Of a DNA stretch of 64,000 nt, positions 8,997-16,924 are shown one piece after another. The notes below the pieces were generated by a model. It saw nothing but the letters and a program-made list of their open reading frames with translations, was not told the origin of the DNA and ran no database searches. Both the position numbers and the translations under genes were made by a program. Every line of letters begins with the position of its first letter. The first letter of the stretch is position 1. Origin of the DNA: Bacillota bacterium (GTDB taxonomy: Bacteria > Bacillota > UBA4882 > UBA10575); assembly GCA_012837715.1 (NCBI GenBank), contig DUQR01000039.1, positions 62,001 through 126,000 of the forward strand, written 5' to 3'.

Positions 8997-9101
8997 TTCC
9001 TATTTCCGACCTATGCACACTGAGATATAGAAAGGTTACGATCATTCAGCCCATGCCCTTAAGATGGGCGGTGGAGGAGAAAAGAGAAAGAAAGGGGAAG
9101 A

Positions 9102-10361
9102 GTGATCCAATTGAACACCTACCAAATTCGGGATTTAAACCTTGCTCCCGCCGGCGAGCATAAGATTGATTGGGTAAGTCAACATATGCCGGTGCTCAAC
9201 CGGATTCGGGAGAAATACATCGCCCAGCGCCCCCTAGCCGACCGGCGGGTGGCGATATCTGTGCATTTAGAAGCAAAGACGGCCTATTTAGCCCTCACTT
9301 TAAAAGCATTAGGGGCCGAACTAGCTGTTACCGGCAGTAACCCCTTGTCCACCCAGGATGATGTGGCTGCGGCTCTGGTCAGGAGAGGAGTGCCGGTTTA
9401 TGCCTGGCATGGCGCAACCGAAGAAGAATATTTCGCCCACTTGACCGCTACCTTACAGTTCCAACCGGACTACATCATCGATGATGGTGGGGATCTGGTT
9501 AATTTGCTCCATACACAGGAACGACAATTGCTTTCTTTTATCAAAGGCGGGTGTGAAGAGACCACAACCGGAGTACACCGTCTCCGGGCAATGGCTGCTC
9601 AGAACCAGTTGGCCTTCCCGATGATCGCGGTTAATGATGGCCTTTGTAAACACCTCTTTGATAACCGGTACGGTACCGGTCAGTCAACTTGGGACGGGAT
9701 TATGCGCACCACCAATCTGGTGATTGCCGGGAAGACAGTGGTGGTTGCCGGTTATGGCTGGTGTGGTCGGGGCGTTGTTATGCGGGCGAAAGGCCTAGGT
9801 GCCCGTGTTGTCATCTGTGAGGTCGACCCGGTTAAGGCTTTGGAAGCATATATGGATGGTTTTATGGTGCTCCCGACGATGGAAGCGGCTAAGCTTGGCG
9901 ACATTTTTGTCACGGTGACCGGTTGTAAAGACGTTTTTTGCCAACCCCATTTCGCGCTGATGAAAGATGGGGCGCTGCTCGCCAATGCCGGCCATTTTGA
10001 TGTGGAGTTTAACAAGGAAGACCTGAAAAAAATGGCTACCCGGATTGAAGAAGTCCGGCCGAAGATTACCGCTTACCGGTTGCACGACGGACGGCGCTTA
10101 TACCTATTGGCTGAAGGCCGGTTGGTGAACTTAGCGGCTGGTGACGGTCATCCGGCGGAGATTATGGATCTCTCCTTTGCGCTACAGATCTTGTCTTTGG
10201 TTTACCTAGCGACGGAAAAGAAAGAAGGAGAACTAAAGGCAGGAGTTTACCCGGTTCCGCAGAAGATTGATCATTTGGTAGCTCACTTGGCGTTGGAAGC
10301 CAGGGGGATAAAGATAGATCATTTAACTGAAGAACAAAACACGTATCTGAACAGTTGGTAG
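9102..10361 (+). CDS. ahcY: Adenosylhomocysteinase (S-adenosylhomocysteine hydrolase)
   Basis: Reversibly splits S-adenosylhomocysteine into adenosine and homocysteine, using tightly bound NAD. The 419-residue protein has SVHLEAKTAYLALTL, the substrate-domain DDGGDLV, the NAD-binding VVAGYGWCGRGVVMRAKGLG near residue 213, and a C-terminal domain with NAGHFDVEF. It begins at a GTG with a purine-rich AAAGGGGAAG upstream; TTG 9111 is possible. The leader contains a short GCCCAT/ATGGGC hairpin. mtaD follows after about 24 bp, giving two routes for the same substrate in one transcript. Confidence 0.95.
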   Translation: MIQLNTYQIRDLNLAPAGEHKIDWVSQHMPVLNRIREKYIAQRPLADRRVAISVHLEAKTAYLALTLKALGAELAVTGSNPLSTQDDVAAALVRRGVPVYAWHGATEEEYFAHLTATLQFQPDYIIDDGGDLVNLLHTQERQLLSFIKGGCEETTTGVHRLRAMAAQNQLAFPMIAVNDGLCKHLFDNRYGTGQSTWDGIMRTTNLVIAGKTVVVAGYGWCGRGVVMRAKGLGARVVICEVDPVKALEAYMDGFMVLPTMEAAKLGDIFVTVTGCKDVFCQPHFALMKDGALLANAGHFDVEFNKEDLKKMATRIEEVRPKITAYRLHDGRRLYLLAEGRLVNLAAGDGHPAEIMDLSFALQILSLVYLATEKKEGELKAGVYPVPQKIDHLVAHLALEARGIKIDHLTEEQNTYLNSW

Positions 10362-10385
10362 CGGTATAGAAAGGAGATGGCCCTG

Positions 10386-11687
10386 ATGGGAACGGTGGTT
10401 ATTCACTGCGAATGGCTGCTTACGATGGCGGAGGGAGAAGAACCGATCCATGATGCTTATATAAAAATAGTGGATGACAAAATTGAAGCGGTTGGTCCTT
10501 GGCAAGAGTGGGCAACGGACACAGAGGCCGAAGTGCTCGAGGCCCGGTCGAAACTGGTGATGCCGGGGCTAGTCAATACGCATACGCATGCGGCAATGGT
10601 TCTTTTTCGCAGTCTTGGTGATGATTATCCGCTGTATACCTGGTTAAAGGAGAAAATATGGCCGCGGGAAGCCAAGTTGACGGCGGAGGACGTTTACATT
10701 GGAGCACGTTTGGCGATCAGCGAGATGCTTCGCTCGGGGACGACAACCTTCGCCGATCAATATTTTTTTATGGATGAAGTGGCCCAAGCAGTAGAGGAAG
10801 GCGGAATTCGCGCGGCTTTATCCCGTGGCTTGTTAGGCACCGATGAAGAGGTTGAGGCCAAACTGGAAGAGGCGGTTGAACAAGGGAAGAAATGGAAGGG
10901 GAAGGCAGACGGCAGAATTTCGCCCATGTTGGGGCCCCATGCTCCTTACACTTTATCGCCATCGGCTTTACGGCAGATTGTCACGGCGGCCCGCCACTAT
11001 CAGCTACCCTTACATATCCATGTGGCGGAAACCAGGGATGAGCTAGAGGAGATTGGAAAAAACTACGGGAAGCGGCCCATTGCCTATCTGGTTGACCAAG
11101 GAGTTTTTTCCCGGCCGGTTTTATTAGCCCATGGCGTGTGGTTGGACGAGGGCGAAATCTCCTTCCTGGCCAAACAGAAAGTGGCGGTCGCCCATAACCC
11201 TTCCAGCAACCTTAAACTAGCCAGTGGAATTGCCCCTGTTGCCCAGCTCCAAAAGGCCGGTGTCTTGGTCAGCCTTGGCACCGACGGAGCGGCCAGCAAC
11301 AACCGGCTTGATATGTTTACCGAGTTAAGAACGGCCTCCCTGATCCATAAAGTGACCAACCAAGATCCAACGGTGCTCTCGGCTGAAACCGCATTAAGGA
11401 TGGCGACGATCAACGGGGCGCGGGCTTTGGGCTTGGGTGACCAGATTGGTAGTTTAGAACCGGGAAAGAAAGCCGATTTAATCATGGTCGATCTGGAGCA
11501 GAGCCACTTGACGCCTTGCTTTAACCCGGTCTCCCTCATGGTCTACGCGGCCCGGGGCAGTGACGTGGCGGATGTGATGGTAAATGGAGAATGGTTAGTT
11601 CGAGAAAGAGAAATGGTCAAATGGGATGAAGCCCAGATCCGTTCTGCTGCAGCCCAGACCGCTTGGGATCTCTATCAGCGGGAATAG
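10386..11687 (+). CDS. mtaD: 5-methylthioadenosine/S-adenosylhomocysteine deaminase
   Basis: Amidohydrolase-superfamily enzyme that deaminates methylthioadenosine and S-adenosylhomocysteine to their inosyl forms. Metal-binding landmarks are visible: NTHTHAAM near residue 60, HIHVAET near 207, HGVWLD near 237 and LGTDGAASNNRLDMF near 295. The ORF track starts at ATG 10377, but AAGGAG abuts that codon, so the ATG at 10386 is the better start (433 residues). It follows ahcY closely. Other Trz/AtzA-type deaminases share the fold, but the context supports this assignment. Confidence 0.9.
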   Translation: MGTVVIHCEWLLTMAEGEEPIHDAYIKIVDDKIEAVGPWQEWATDTEAEVLEARSKLVMPGLVNTHTHAAMVLFRSLGDDYPLYTWLKEKIWPREAKLTAEDVYIGARLAISEMLRSGTTTFADQYFFMDEVAQAVEEGGIRAALSRGLLGTDEEVEAKLEEAVEQGKKWKGKADGRISPMLGPHAPYTLSPSALRQIVTAARHYQLPLHIHVAETRDELEEIGKNYGKRPIAYLVDQGVFSRPVLLAHGVWLDEGEISFLAKQKVAVAHNPSSNLKLASGIAPVAQLQKAGVLVSLGTDGAASNNRLDMFTELRTASLIHKVTNQDPTVLSAETALRMATINGARALGLGDQIGSLEPGKKADLIMVDLEQSHLTPCFNPVSLMVYAARGSDVADVMVNGEWLVREREMVKWDEAQIRSAAAQTAWDLYQRE

Positions 11688-11788
11688 GCTTTAAAAGTAA
11701 AGCGGACGAAAAAGCAAGGAATGAGGGCAAAAAACGAAAGAAAAGGAAGAAATAAGCCTTAAATCCTGATTATGGCTTACTGAGAAAA

Positions 11789-11817
11789 TTGCAGGGAGCA
11801 AGTTTATCTGCTATGAT
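11789..11817 (+). promoter_or_regulatory. Housekeeping-type promoter of the structured RNA
   Basis: TTGCAG, 17-bp spacer, TATGAT, preceded by TGC as an extended -10. The predicted start is near 11823, within the hairpin-rich stretch that ends in a terminator. Confidence 0.75.
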
Positions 11818-11822
11818 ATTAG

Positions 11823-12008
11823 TACAAACTCCTTGTGGATTCGTGTTCGCAAAGAGTTTGTAGAGCATCATTCTGATGTCAGGCGCCGGCTGAGGGGTGA
11901 AGCTCGCCCTGCCTCTGACCACGCCGGCAGTCGGGGTAGGTGATTTTCCTCGGTTAACTATTTAAGGTTGTTGTTCATTTGCCACCACCGGGTGGCGCTT
12001 TTTTTTTT
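11823..12008 (+). ncRNA. Independently transcribed structured RNA of about 185 nt, family unassigned
   Basis: There is no ORF here, but a strong promoter, three hairpins and a terminator are present. Hairpin 1 pairs ACAAACTC with GAGTTTGT, with further pairing of TTGTG and CGCAA inside. A small CATCA/TGATG hairpin follows. The third is long: GCCGGC arms enclose GAGG/CCTC and GGTGA/TCGCC. The 3' end is GCCACC-ACCG-GGTGGC followed by ten T. Length and isolation resemble 6S RNA, but I cannot draw the closed rod with central bubble with confidence. It does not match tmRNA, RNase P or SRP RNA motifs I know. Confidence 0.6.
11981..12008 (+). terminator. Intrinsic terminator of the structured RNA
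   Basis: GCCACCACCGGGTGGC plus GC and a run of ten T. Confidence 0.92.
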
Positions 12009-12024
12009 GGTTTTTTGATTGATT

Positions 12025-12057
12025 AAGCTTTTTCCGTTGTATTCCGTAAAAAGGATT
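12025..12057 (+). repeat. Possible copy of the dispersed repeat (single arm)
   Basis: AAGCTTTTTCCGTTGTATTCC followed by GTAAAAAGGATTC, similar to the repeat arm found intact near 41005, including the trailing AAAAAGGATT. No facing arm is seen. Confidence 0.35.
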
Positions 12058-12104
12058 CTAATACTATATATCGCGTTCACTAGGATTAAGCGATCCAAAG
12101 TGCG

Positions 12105-12176
12105 GACCCCATCTTGTACAGGGGACTAAGGCAAAGGATCATACGGAAAGCCCGTATGACAAGGGGCAGAGGGGTC
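12105..12176 (+). other. Structured element upstream of the FAD oxidoreductase gene
   Basis: Nested pairing is visible: GACCCC with GGGGTC, then CTTGT with ACAAG, then CATACGG with CCGTATG around a short AAAGC loop. An unpaired GGGGACTAAGGCAAAGG lies on one side. It ends about 75 bp before the gene start at 12250. It could be a cis-acting leader RNA, but I do not recognise a riboswitch class. Confidence 0.4.
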
Positions 12177-12249
12177 AGTAATTCCTTTGGCCAAGAGAAG
12201 AAAAGGCAAGCGAAGCAAAAAACCCGCAGCTGATGTGGAGGGATAAACC

Positions 12250-13473
12250 TTGACCAAGGACAGGGTTGTTGTCATCGGTGGTGGGCCGGCCGGGATGATG
12301 GCCGCCGGCGTAGCCGCACGCCAGGGACGGAGCGTGACGCTAATCGAAAAAAACAACCGGTTGGGCCGAAAATTATTGATCACCGGGAAAGGCCGGTGTA
12401 ATCTTACAAATATTACGGATTTGGAAGGTTTAATCGCCAACATTCCAGTTAACGGTAAATTTTTATACCATGCTTTTCACCGGTTTGGAAACCGGGATTT
12501 AATCGCCTTTTTCCAGGAATGGGGCCTTTCCACCAAAGTCGAAAGGGGTGGACGGGTTTTCCCCGTTACCGATCGTTCTGCCCATGTGGTGGCTGCTTTA
12601 GAACGGTTTATGTCCAGGTATCGTGTACAGATTACCCAAGGCGAAGGAAAGGAGATCCTGGTCACCGGAGCGCAAGTAGCCGGTGTTAAATTGGACAATG
12701 GAGAACAAATACCGGCTGAACGGGTAATCATTGCCACCGGTGGCTGCTCTTATCCGGCAACAGGTTCCACGGGGGATGGTTACCGGTTTGCCGCGGCGCT
12801 GGGGCATACGATTACTCCGTTAAAACCGGCTTTGGTTCCGCTGGAGTCACCCACCGCCTGGCTCCGGGAAGTGCAGGGCCTTACCCTCAAAAACGTGGCG
12901 ATTAAAGTTTTTAACCAGGAAGGGAAGGTTGTTTACAGCGATTTTGGCGAGATGCTCTTTACCCATTTTGGCGTTTCAGGACCGGTTATTCTGTCGGCCA
13001 GTGTCCATCTGGAGCAAGATCATCACTACCGGTTGGTCATTGATTTGAAACCGGCCCTTACCCCCGAACAGTTGGATTTGCGCCTGCAGAGGGATTTTAC
13101 CAAACACATCCGGAAGGCTTTCCGTAATGCGCTGGGCGACCTTTTACCGCGGGCCCTGATTCCGGTTGTGGTTAACCTGGCCACCATTCCTCCGGATAAA
13201 CCGGTTCACCAAATTACCAAAGCGGAACGGCAGCGGCTGGCAGCGCTCCTTAAAGGGTTGGAAGTGGAGATCACCAGTTTACGGCCGATCACGGAGGCGA
13301 TCGTTACGGCCGGTGGGGTTAGCGTGAAAGAAATCAATCCGGCGACGATGGAATCAAAACTAGTCAAAGGGTTGTTTTTTGCCGGAGAAGTGATGGATGT
13401 TAATGCGTATACCGGGGGTTTCAATTTGCAGATCGCTTTTTCCACCGGATATTTGGCCGGAAGTAGTTGCTAA
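12250..13473 (+). CDS. HI0933/YhiN-family FAD-dependent oxidoreductase
   Basis: A 407-residue flavoprotein of the HI0933-like group, whose cellular substrate is not established. The FAD-binding GGGPAGMMAAGVAARQG is at the N terminus, followed by the family-specific GRKLLITGKGRCNLTN, an ATGGCSYPATGSTGDGY motif near residue 162, and the C-terminal FAD contact GLFFAGEVMDVNAYTGGFNLQ. It starts at a TTG after GTGGAGGG. It stands alone between the structured RNA region and nrdR. Confidence 0.88.
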   Translation: MTKDRVVVIGGGPAGMMAAGVAARQGRSVTLIEKNNRLGRKLLITGKGRCNLTNITDLEGLIANIPVNGKFLYHAFHRFGNRDLIAFFQEWGLSTKVERGGRVFPVTDRSAHVVAALERFMSRYRVQITQGEGKEILVTGAQVAGVKLDNGEQIPAERVIIATGGCSYPATGSTGDGYRFAAALGHTITPLKPALVPLESPTAWLREVQGLTLKNVAIKVFNQEGKVVYSDFGEMLFTHFGVSGPVILSASVHLEQDHHYRLVIDLKPALTPEQLDLRLQRDFTKHIRKAFRNALGDLLPRALIPVVVNLATIPPDKPVHQITKAERQRLAALLKGLEVEITSLRPITEAIVTAGGVSVKEINPATMESKLVKGLFFAGEVMDVNAYTGGFNLQIAFSTGYLAGSSC

Positions 13474-13584
13474 TCCGGACCGGAGGGCAAGAAAGGAAAG
13501 TGTTGAAAAATGCCGTTTTCTAAATTAATCTTAAGAAAAGCGGGGAGAGGAAGCGAGAAGATAGAAAATCGGGCACGAAAACGG

Positions 13585-13614
13585 TTCGACAAAACAACAT
13601 ATTGGGGATATAAT
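13585..13614 (+). promoter_or_regulatory. Promoter of nrdR-nrdD
   Basis: TTCGAC, 18-bp spacer, TATAAT, about 60 bp before the nrdR start. A clear NrdR box was not identified, although AT-rich dyad-like sequence follows the -10. Confidence 0.6.
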
Positions 13615-13674
13615 ATACTGTGCCACAAAATGTAGGGGTAAAGTGGACGAATTGGACCGTAAGGAGGGAAAGTA

Positions 13675-14148
13675 GTGCGGTGTCCTTTCTGTCATCACCG
13701 GGACAGTAAAGTAGTTGACTCCCGTTCCTCCGAAGAGGGGGTAGCGATTCGGCGGCGGCGGGAGTGTTTGGCGTGTGAACGCCGGTTTACAACCTACGAG
13801 CGGATTGAAGAGGAGCCACTGATCATCATTAAGAAAGACGGGCGGAGAGAGCCGTTCAATCGGGAGAAGATCCTTAATGGGCTGCGGAAAGCCTGCGAGA
13901 AACGGCCGTTATCCGTTGAAGCCCTGGAAAAGATTACCGATGAGGTTGAACAGGCGGTCCGGAAAAGGAATGAAAACGAGACACCAAGCACGGTCATTGG
14001 TGAACTGATTATGGAGCGGCTGAAAGAGATCGACGAAGTAGCTTATGTCCGCTTTGCTTCGGTTTATCGGCAGTTTAAAGACCTGGATATTTTTATGCGG
14101 GAGCTCCAAAACCTCCTTGGGGACAGAAAAAGTTGGAATAGAGGGTGA
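13675..14148 (+). CDS. nrdR: Transcriptional repressor NrdR
   Basis: Nucleotide-responsive repressor of ribonucleotide reductase genes. The 157-residue protein has the N-terminal zinc ribbon ([11 protein letters not shown] and [12 protein letters not shown]) and an ATP-cone from about residue 47 onward. The start is a GTG with AAGGAGGG upstream. nrdD begins 6 bp after it, so regulator and target form one operon. Full family length. Confidence 0.97.
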   Translation: MRCPFCHHRDSKVVDSRSSEEGVAIRRRRECLACERRFTTYERIEEEPLIIIKKDGRREPFNREKILNGLRKACEKRPLSVEALEKITDEVEQAVRKRNENETPSTVIGELIMERLKEIDEVAYVRFASVYRQFKDLDIFMRELQNLLGDRKSWNRG

Positions 14149-14154
14149 AAGAGA

Positions 14155-16257
14155 ATGGCAAAGGTACAAGAAGAGTTGGAAAAAGAAGTCGGAAAAGGAC
14201 GGGTAGTGAATTTTCGGAACAGCATGGCTGCTCCGGAAAGGGTCTTTCGTTCTATTCAGAAACGGGACGGCCGAATCGTACCCTTTGCAATAGATAAAAT
14301 TACAGATGCCATCTTTAAGGCGGCGCGAGCGGTCGGGGGTGAAGACAAACAACTGGCGGAAGAACTGGCTCAGGTTGTGGTGAAGTATGTGGCTAAAACC
14401 AAAGCCAACGGGATTCCTACCGTGGAAGAGGTTCAGGATGCGGTCGAAAAGGTTCTGATCGAGACCGGGCATGCCAAGACCGCTAAAGCCTATATTCTTT
14501 ACCGGGACCGCCGCACCCGTCTTCGGGAGACCAAATCCGAATTAATGGATGTAGTCGAAGAGATTCTGGTGGAAACCAGCCGCGAAAATGCCAATGTTAG
14601 TAACTCTCCTTCCGCCAAAATGTTACAGATTGCTTCGGCTGCCAGTAAGCAGTTTTATCTTTACCGTTTAATCCCGGAAGAATTTTCCCAGGCCCATATT
14701 GAGGGGGACATACATATCCATGACCTGGATTTTTATGGGAAGACTCTTACTTGTGTTCAGATCCCTCTGGGCCGTCTTTTGACTGAAGGCTTTAATACCG
14801 GACATGGATACATCAGACCGCCGAAGCGGATTTCTTCGGCAGCGGCTTTGGCCGCCATTATTCTCCAGAGTTCCCAGAATGACATGCATGGTGGCCAATC
14901 GTTCGCCTTTTTTGACCGGGATATGGCGCCCTTCGCCAAGGGTAGCTCCGAAGATGAAGTTTATCAGGCGATGGAAGCGCTGATTTATAATTTAAACTCC
15001 ATGCATAGCCGTGCTGGCGCGCAAGTCCCTTTCAGCAGCATAAACCTGGGGACCGACACTTCACCGGAAGGGCGGTTAATCACCCGTTCCCTGCTCCTCG
15101 CCCACGAACGGGGTTTAGGACGGGGTGAAACCCCCATTTTCCCTAATATTCTGTTCCGGTTGAAGAAAGGGATTAATTTTGAGCCGGGCGATCCCAACTA
15201 TGACCTCTTTCAACTGGCAATGAAGGTTGCCGCCCAACGGCTCAATCCGACCTTTAGCTTTATGGACTCTTCTTTTAATACTCCGTACGGAACAGAAGTG
15301 GCCTATATGGGCTGCCGGACGCGGGTCATTGCCAACCGCCACGGCGAGGAAGTCTCCACCGGTCGGGGGAACCTTTCTTTTACCACGATTAATCTACCCC
15401 GGATTGCCATCAAAGCCCAGGGTAATTTAGAGTACTTCTATAACGAGCTGGACCGGATTGTCTTGTTGACCTGTCGCCAGCTATACCATCGTTTCCGGGT
15501 CCAAAGCAAATTGAAAGTGAAAGACATGCCCTTCTTAATGGGACAACACCTCTATCTTGATTCCGAAAAACTAAAGCCGGAAGATTCGATTGCTCCGGTC
15601 ATCAAACACGGGACCCTTTCCGTTGGTTTTATCGGATTGGCCGAAGCCTTAACCGCGCTGGTCGGGGTGAACCATGGGGAAGACTTTGGCGCTCAGCAGC
15701 TGGGATTGGAGATCGTCAGCCATATGCGTCAGCGCATCGATGAAATGGCCGAAGAATATGATCTGAACTACACCCTCCTTGCTACTCCAGCCGAAGGGCT
15801 CTCCGGACGGTTTATCGCGATTGACCGAAAAACCTTCGGGGTGATTCCGGGGATAACCGATAAAGATTATTACACCAATAGTTTTCATGTCCCCGTTGGT
15901 CAAGAGGTCAGTTGTTTTGACAAGATTAACTTAGAAGGGCCCTATCACCGGTTTACCAATGCGGGCCACATCAGTTATGTGGAGATTTCCGCCCCGCCGG
16001 TGGATAATATAGAGGCTTTTGAGAAGATCATCCGGCATATGGCGGCGGCCGATATGGGGTACGCCGGGATCAACTTCCCCATCGACGAGTGCCGGGGCTG
16101 TGGGAACCGGGGGATTTTCGAGGAAGAGTGTCCTTCCTGCCATTCCACTGATATACGGCGGGTGCGCCGGATTACGGGGTATTTATCCACCGTCGACCGG
16201 TTTAATGATGCCAAAAAGGCCGAACTGCAGGACCGGAGATCCCATCTCAAAGTCTAA
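14155..16257 (+). CDS. nrdD: Anaerobic ribonucleoside-triphosphate reductase (class III)
   Basis: Glycyl-radical enzyme reducing ribonucleoside triphosphates to deoxy forms without oxygen. The 700-residue protein has an N-terminal ATP-cone (about residues 28-120), the family-typical SNSPSAKMLQIASA near residue 148, a C-terminal four-cysteine zinc site (CRGCGNRG and CPSCHS), and the radical glycine in RRITGYL near residue 677. It is cotranscribed with nrdR. The activating radical-SAM protein NrdG is not next to it, where it often lies, and is not in this window. Confidence 0.96.
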   Translation: MAKVQEELEKEVGKGRVVNFRNSMAAPERVFRSIQKRDGRIVPFAIDKITDAIFKAARAVGGEDKQLAEELAQVVVKYVAKTKANGIPTVEEVQDAVEKVLIETGHAKTAKAYILYRDRRTRLRETKSELMDVVEEILVETSRENANVSNSPSAKMLQIASAASKQFYLYRLIPEEFSQAHIEGDIHIHDLDFYGKTLTCVQIPLGRLLTEGFNTGHGYIRPPKRISSAAALAAIILQSSQNDMHGGQSFAFFDRDMAPFAKGSSEDEVYQAMEALIYNLNSMHSRAGAQVPFSSINLGTDTSPEGRLITRSLLLAHERGLGRGETPIFPNILFRLKKGINFEPGDPNYDLFQLAMKVAAQRLNPTFSFMDSSFNTPYGTEVAYMGCRTRVIANRHGEEVSTGRGNLSFTTINLPRIAIKAQGNLEYFYNELDRIVLLTCRQLYHRFRVQSKLKVKDMPFLMGQHLYLDSEKLKPEDSIAPVIKHGTLSVGFIGLAEALTALVGVNHGEDFGAQQLGLEIVSHMRQRIDEMAEEYDLNYTLLATPAEGLSGRFIAIDRKTFGVIPGITDKDYYTNSFHVPVGQEVSCFDKINLEGPYHRFTNAGHISYVEISAPPVDNIEAFEKIIRHMAAADMGYAGINFPIDECRGCGNRGIFEEECPSCHSTDIRRVRRITGYLSTVDRFNDAKKAELQDRRSHLKV

Positions 16258-16311
16258 AAGGAAGGACGCCTGGGCGGTAGCTCGGCCAGGCGCTACATTA
16301 CAAAACCAGCC

Positions 16312-16340
16312 TTGAAAACCTTATAAAAATATGCTATAAT
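16312..16340 (+). promoter_or_regulatory. Promoter of tRNA-Thr
   Basis: TTGAAA, 17-bp spacer, TATAAT, ending 23 bp before the tRNA. Confidence 0.8.
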
Positions 16341-16363
16341 TAATCGTTGTTAAGCCCATTAAA

Positions 16364-16439
16364 GCCAGCGTAGCTCAATTGGCAGAGCAGCTGATTTGTA
16401 ATCAGCAGGTTATCGGTTCAAGTCCGATCGCTGGCTCCA
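16364..16439 (+). tRNA. tRNA-Thr (anticodon TGT)
   Basis: Full cloverleaf: acceptor GCCAGCG/CGCTGGC, D-arm with AGCTCAATTGGCAGAGC, anticodon arm CTGATTTGTAATCAG with TGT, and T-arm GGTTCAAGTCC. The 3' CCA is encoded. Confidence 0.97.
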
Positions 16440-16483
16440 GCTAGAACCCAAAACACCATCCATTTGAAGCTAATTTACTTATC

Positions 16484-16514
16484 AGCCTTCCTGGACAGAG
16501 GAAGGCTTTTTTCT
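16484..16514 (+). terminator. Intrinsic terminator after tRNA-Thr
   Basis: AGCCTTCC and GGAAGGCT arms around a short loop, followed by a T run. Confidence 0.88.
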
Positions 16515-16583
16515 ATTTAACACCTTGTTTAATGCTTTCAGACCGTCTTGGCGTGCAAAAAGTCATTACTGATCAGTGAATAG

Positions 16584-16757
16584 CAAAGAGGGTCAAGAAA
16601 AGGTAAAGTAACCTGTAAGGCCGGGCTGAATAAACTAAGAATCTTTGCGGTCAGCCCCGGTTTTGTCCTGGAGAAGCTGGTTATCTACCCGGCAGGCAAA
16701 CAACCGGCCGAGAGCTATCTGGGGCCGCCGGAGAGCTATTATGTGGGGAAGAAATGA
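16584..16757 (+). pseudogene. C-terminal fragment of a probable GH115 alpha-glucuronidase
   Basis: The frame 16584-16757 has no start and reads LNKLRIFAVSPGFVLEKL, then VIYPAGKQ and ESYLGPPESYYVGKK before a stop. SYLGPPES is, as I remember the family, the characteristic C-terminal end of GH115 xylan alpha-1,2-glucuronidases. The remainder of such a protein (normally over 800 residues) is absent; upstream is a stop codon and the tRNA-Thr transcription unit. I read it as the remnant of a deleted gene. It lies 3.5 kb from a GH120 beta-xylosidase. The ORF track's 16645-16923 is in another frame and looks spurious. The rest of 16758-16825 shows nothing. Confidence 0.55.
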
Positions 16758-16825
16758 ACATAAGCAGTGGTGCCCGTCTATTGATTATCCTCTTCTCATC
16801 ATTCAGGAAAACATGACCACCATAC

Positions 16826-16870
16826 AAAAAAAGCAGGCCGCCGCAAGTCAGGTCAATGACTTGCGCGGCC
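16826..16870 (-). terminator. Intrinsic terminator of the M1 peptidase gene
   Basis: On the minus strand GGCCGCGCAAGTCA pairs with TGACTTGCGGCGGCC, followed by TGC and seven T. It is about 55 bp past the gene's stop. Confidence 0.9.
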
Positions 16871-16924
16871 CGCAAGACCGGGAACCCGTGGACATGTTTT
16901 TCACAGTTGTCCGGCGGGTTTGAT

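Noticed and set aside
8930-9000. Possible CRISPR-like repeats
   Set aside because: Only two 20-bp tandem units without spacers; no cas genes anywhere in the window.
9000-9100. Riboswitch (SAM or SAH type) before ahcY
   Set aside because: Only one short GCCCAT/ATGGGC hairpin is visible; the core motifs of SAH and SAM riboswitches are absent.
16645-16923. Plus-strand ORF (92 aa) after tRNA-Thr
   Set aside because: It is out of frame with the GH115-like remnant and runs into the minus-strand terminator of the M1 gene; low-complexity translation.
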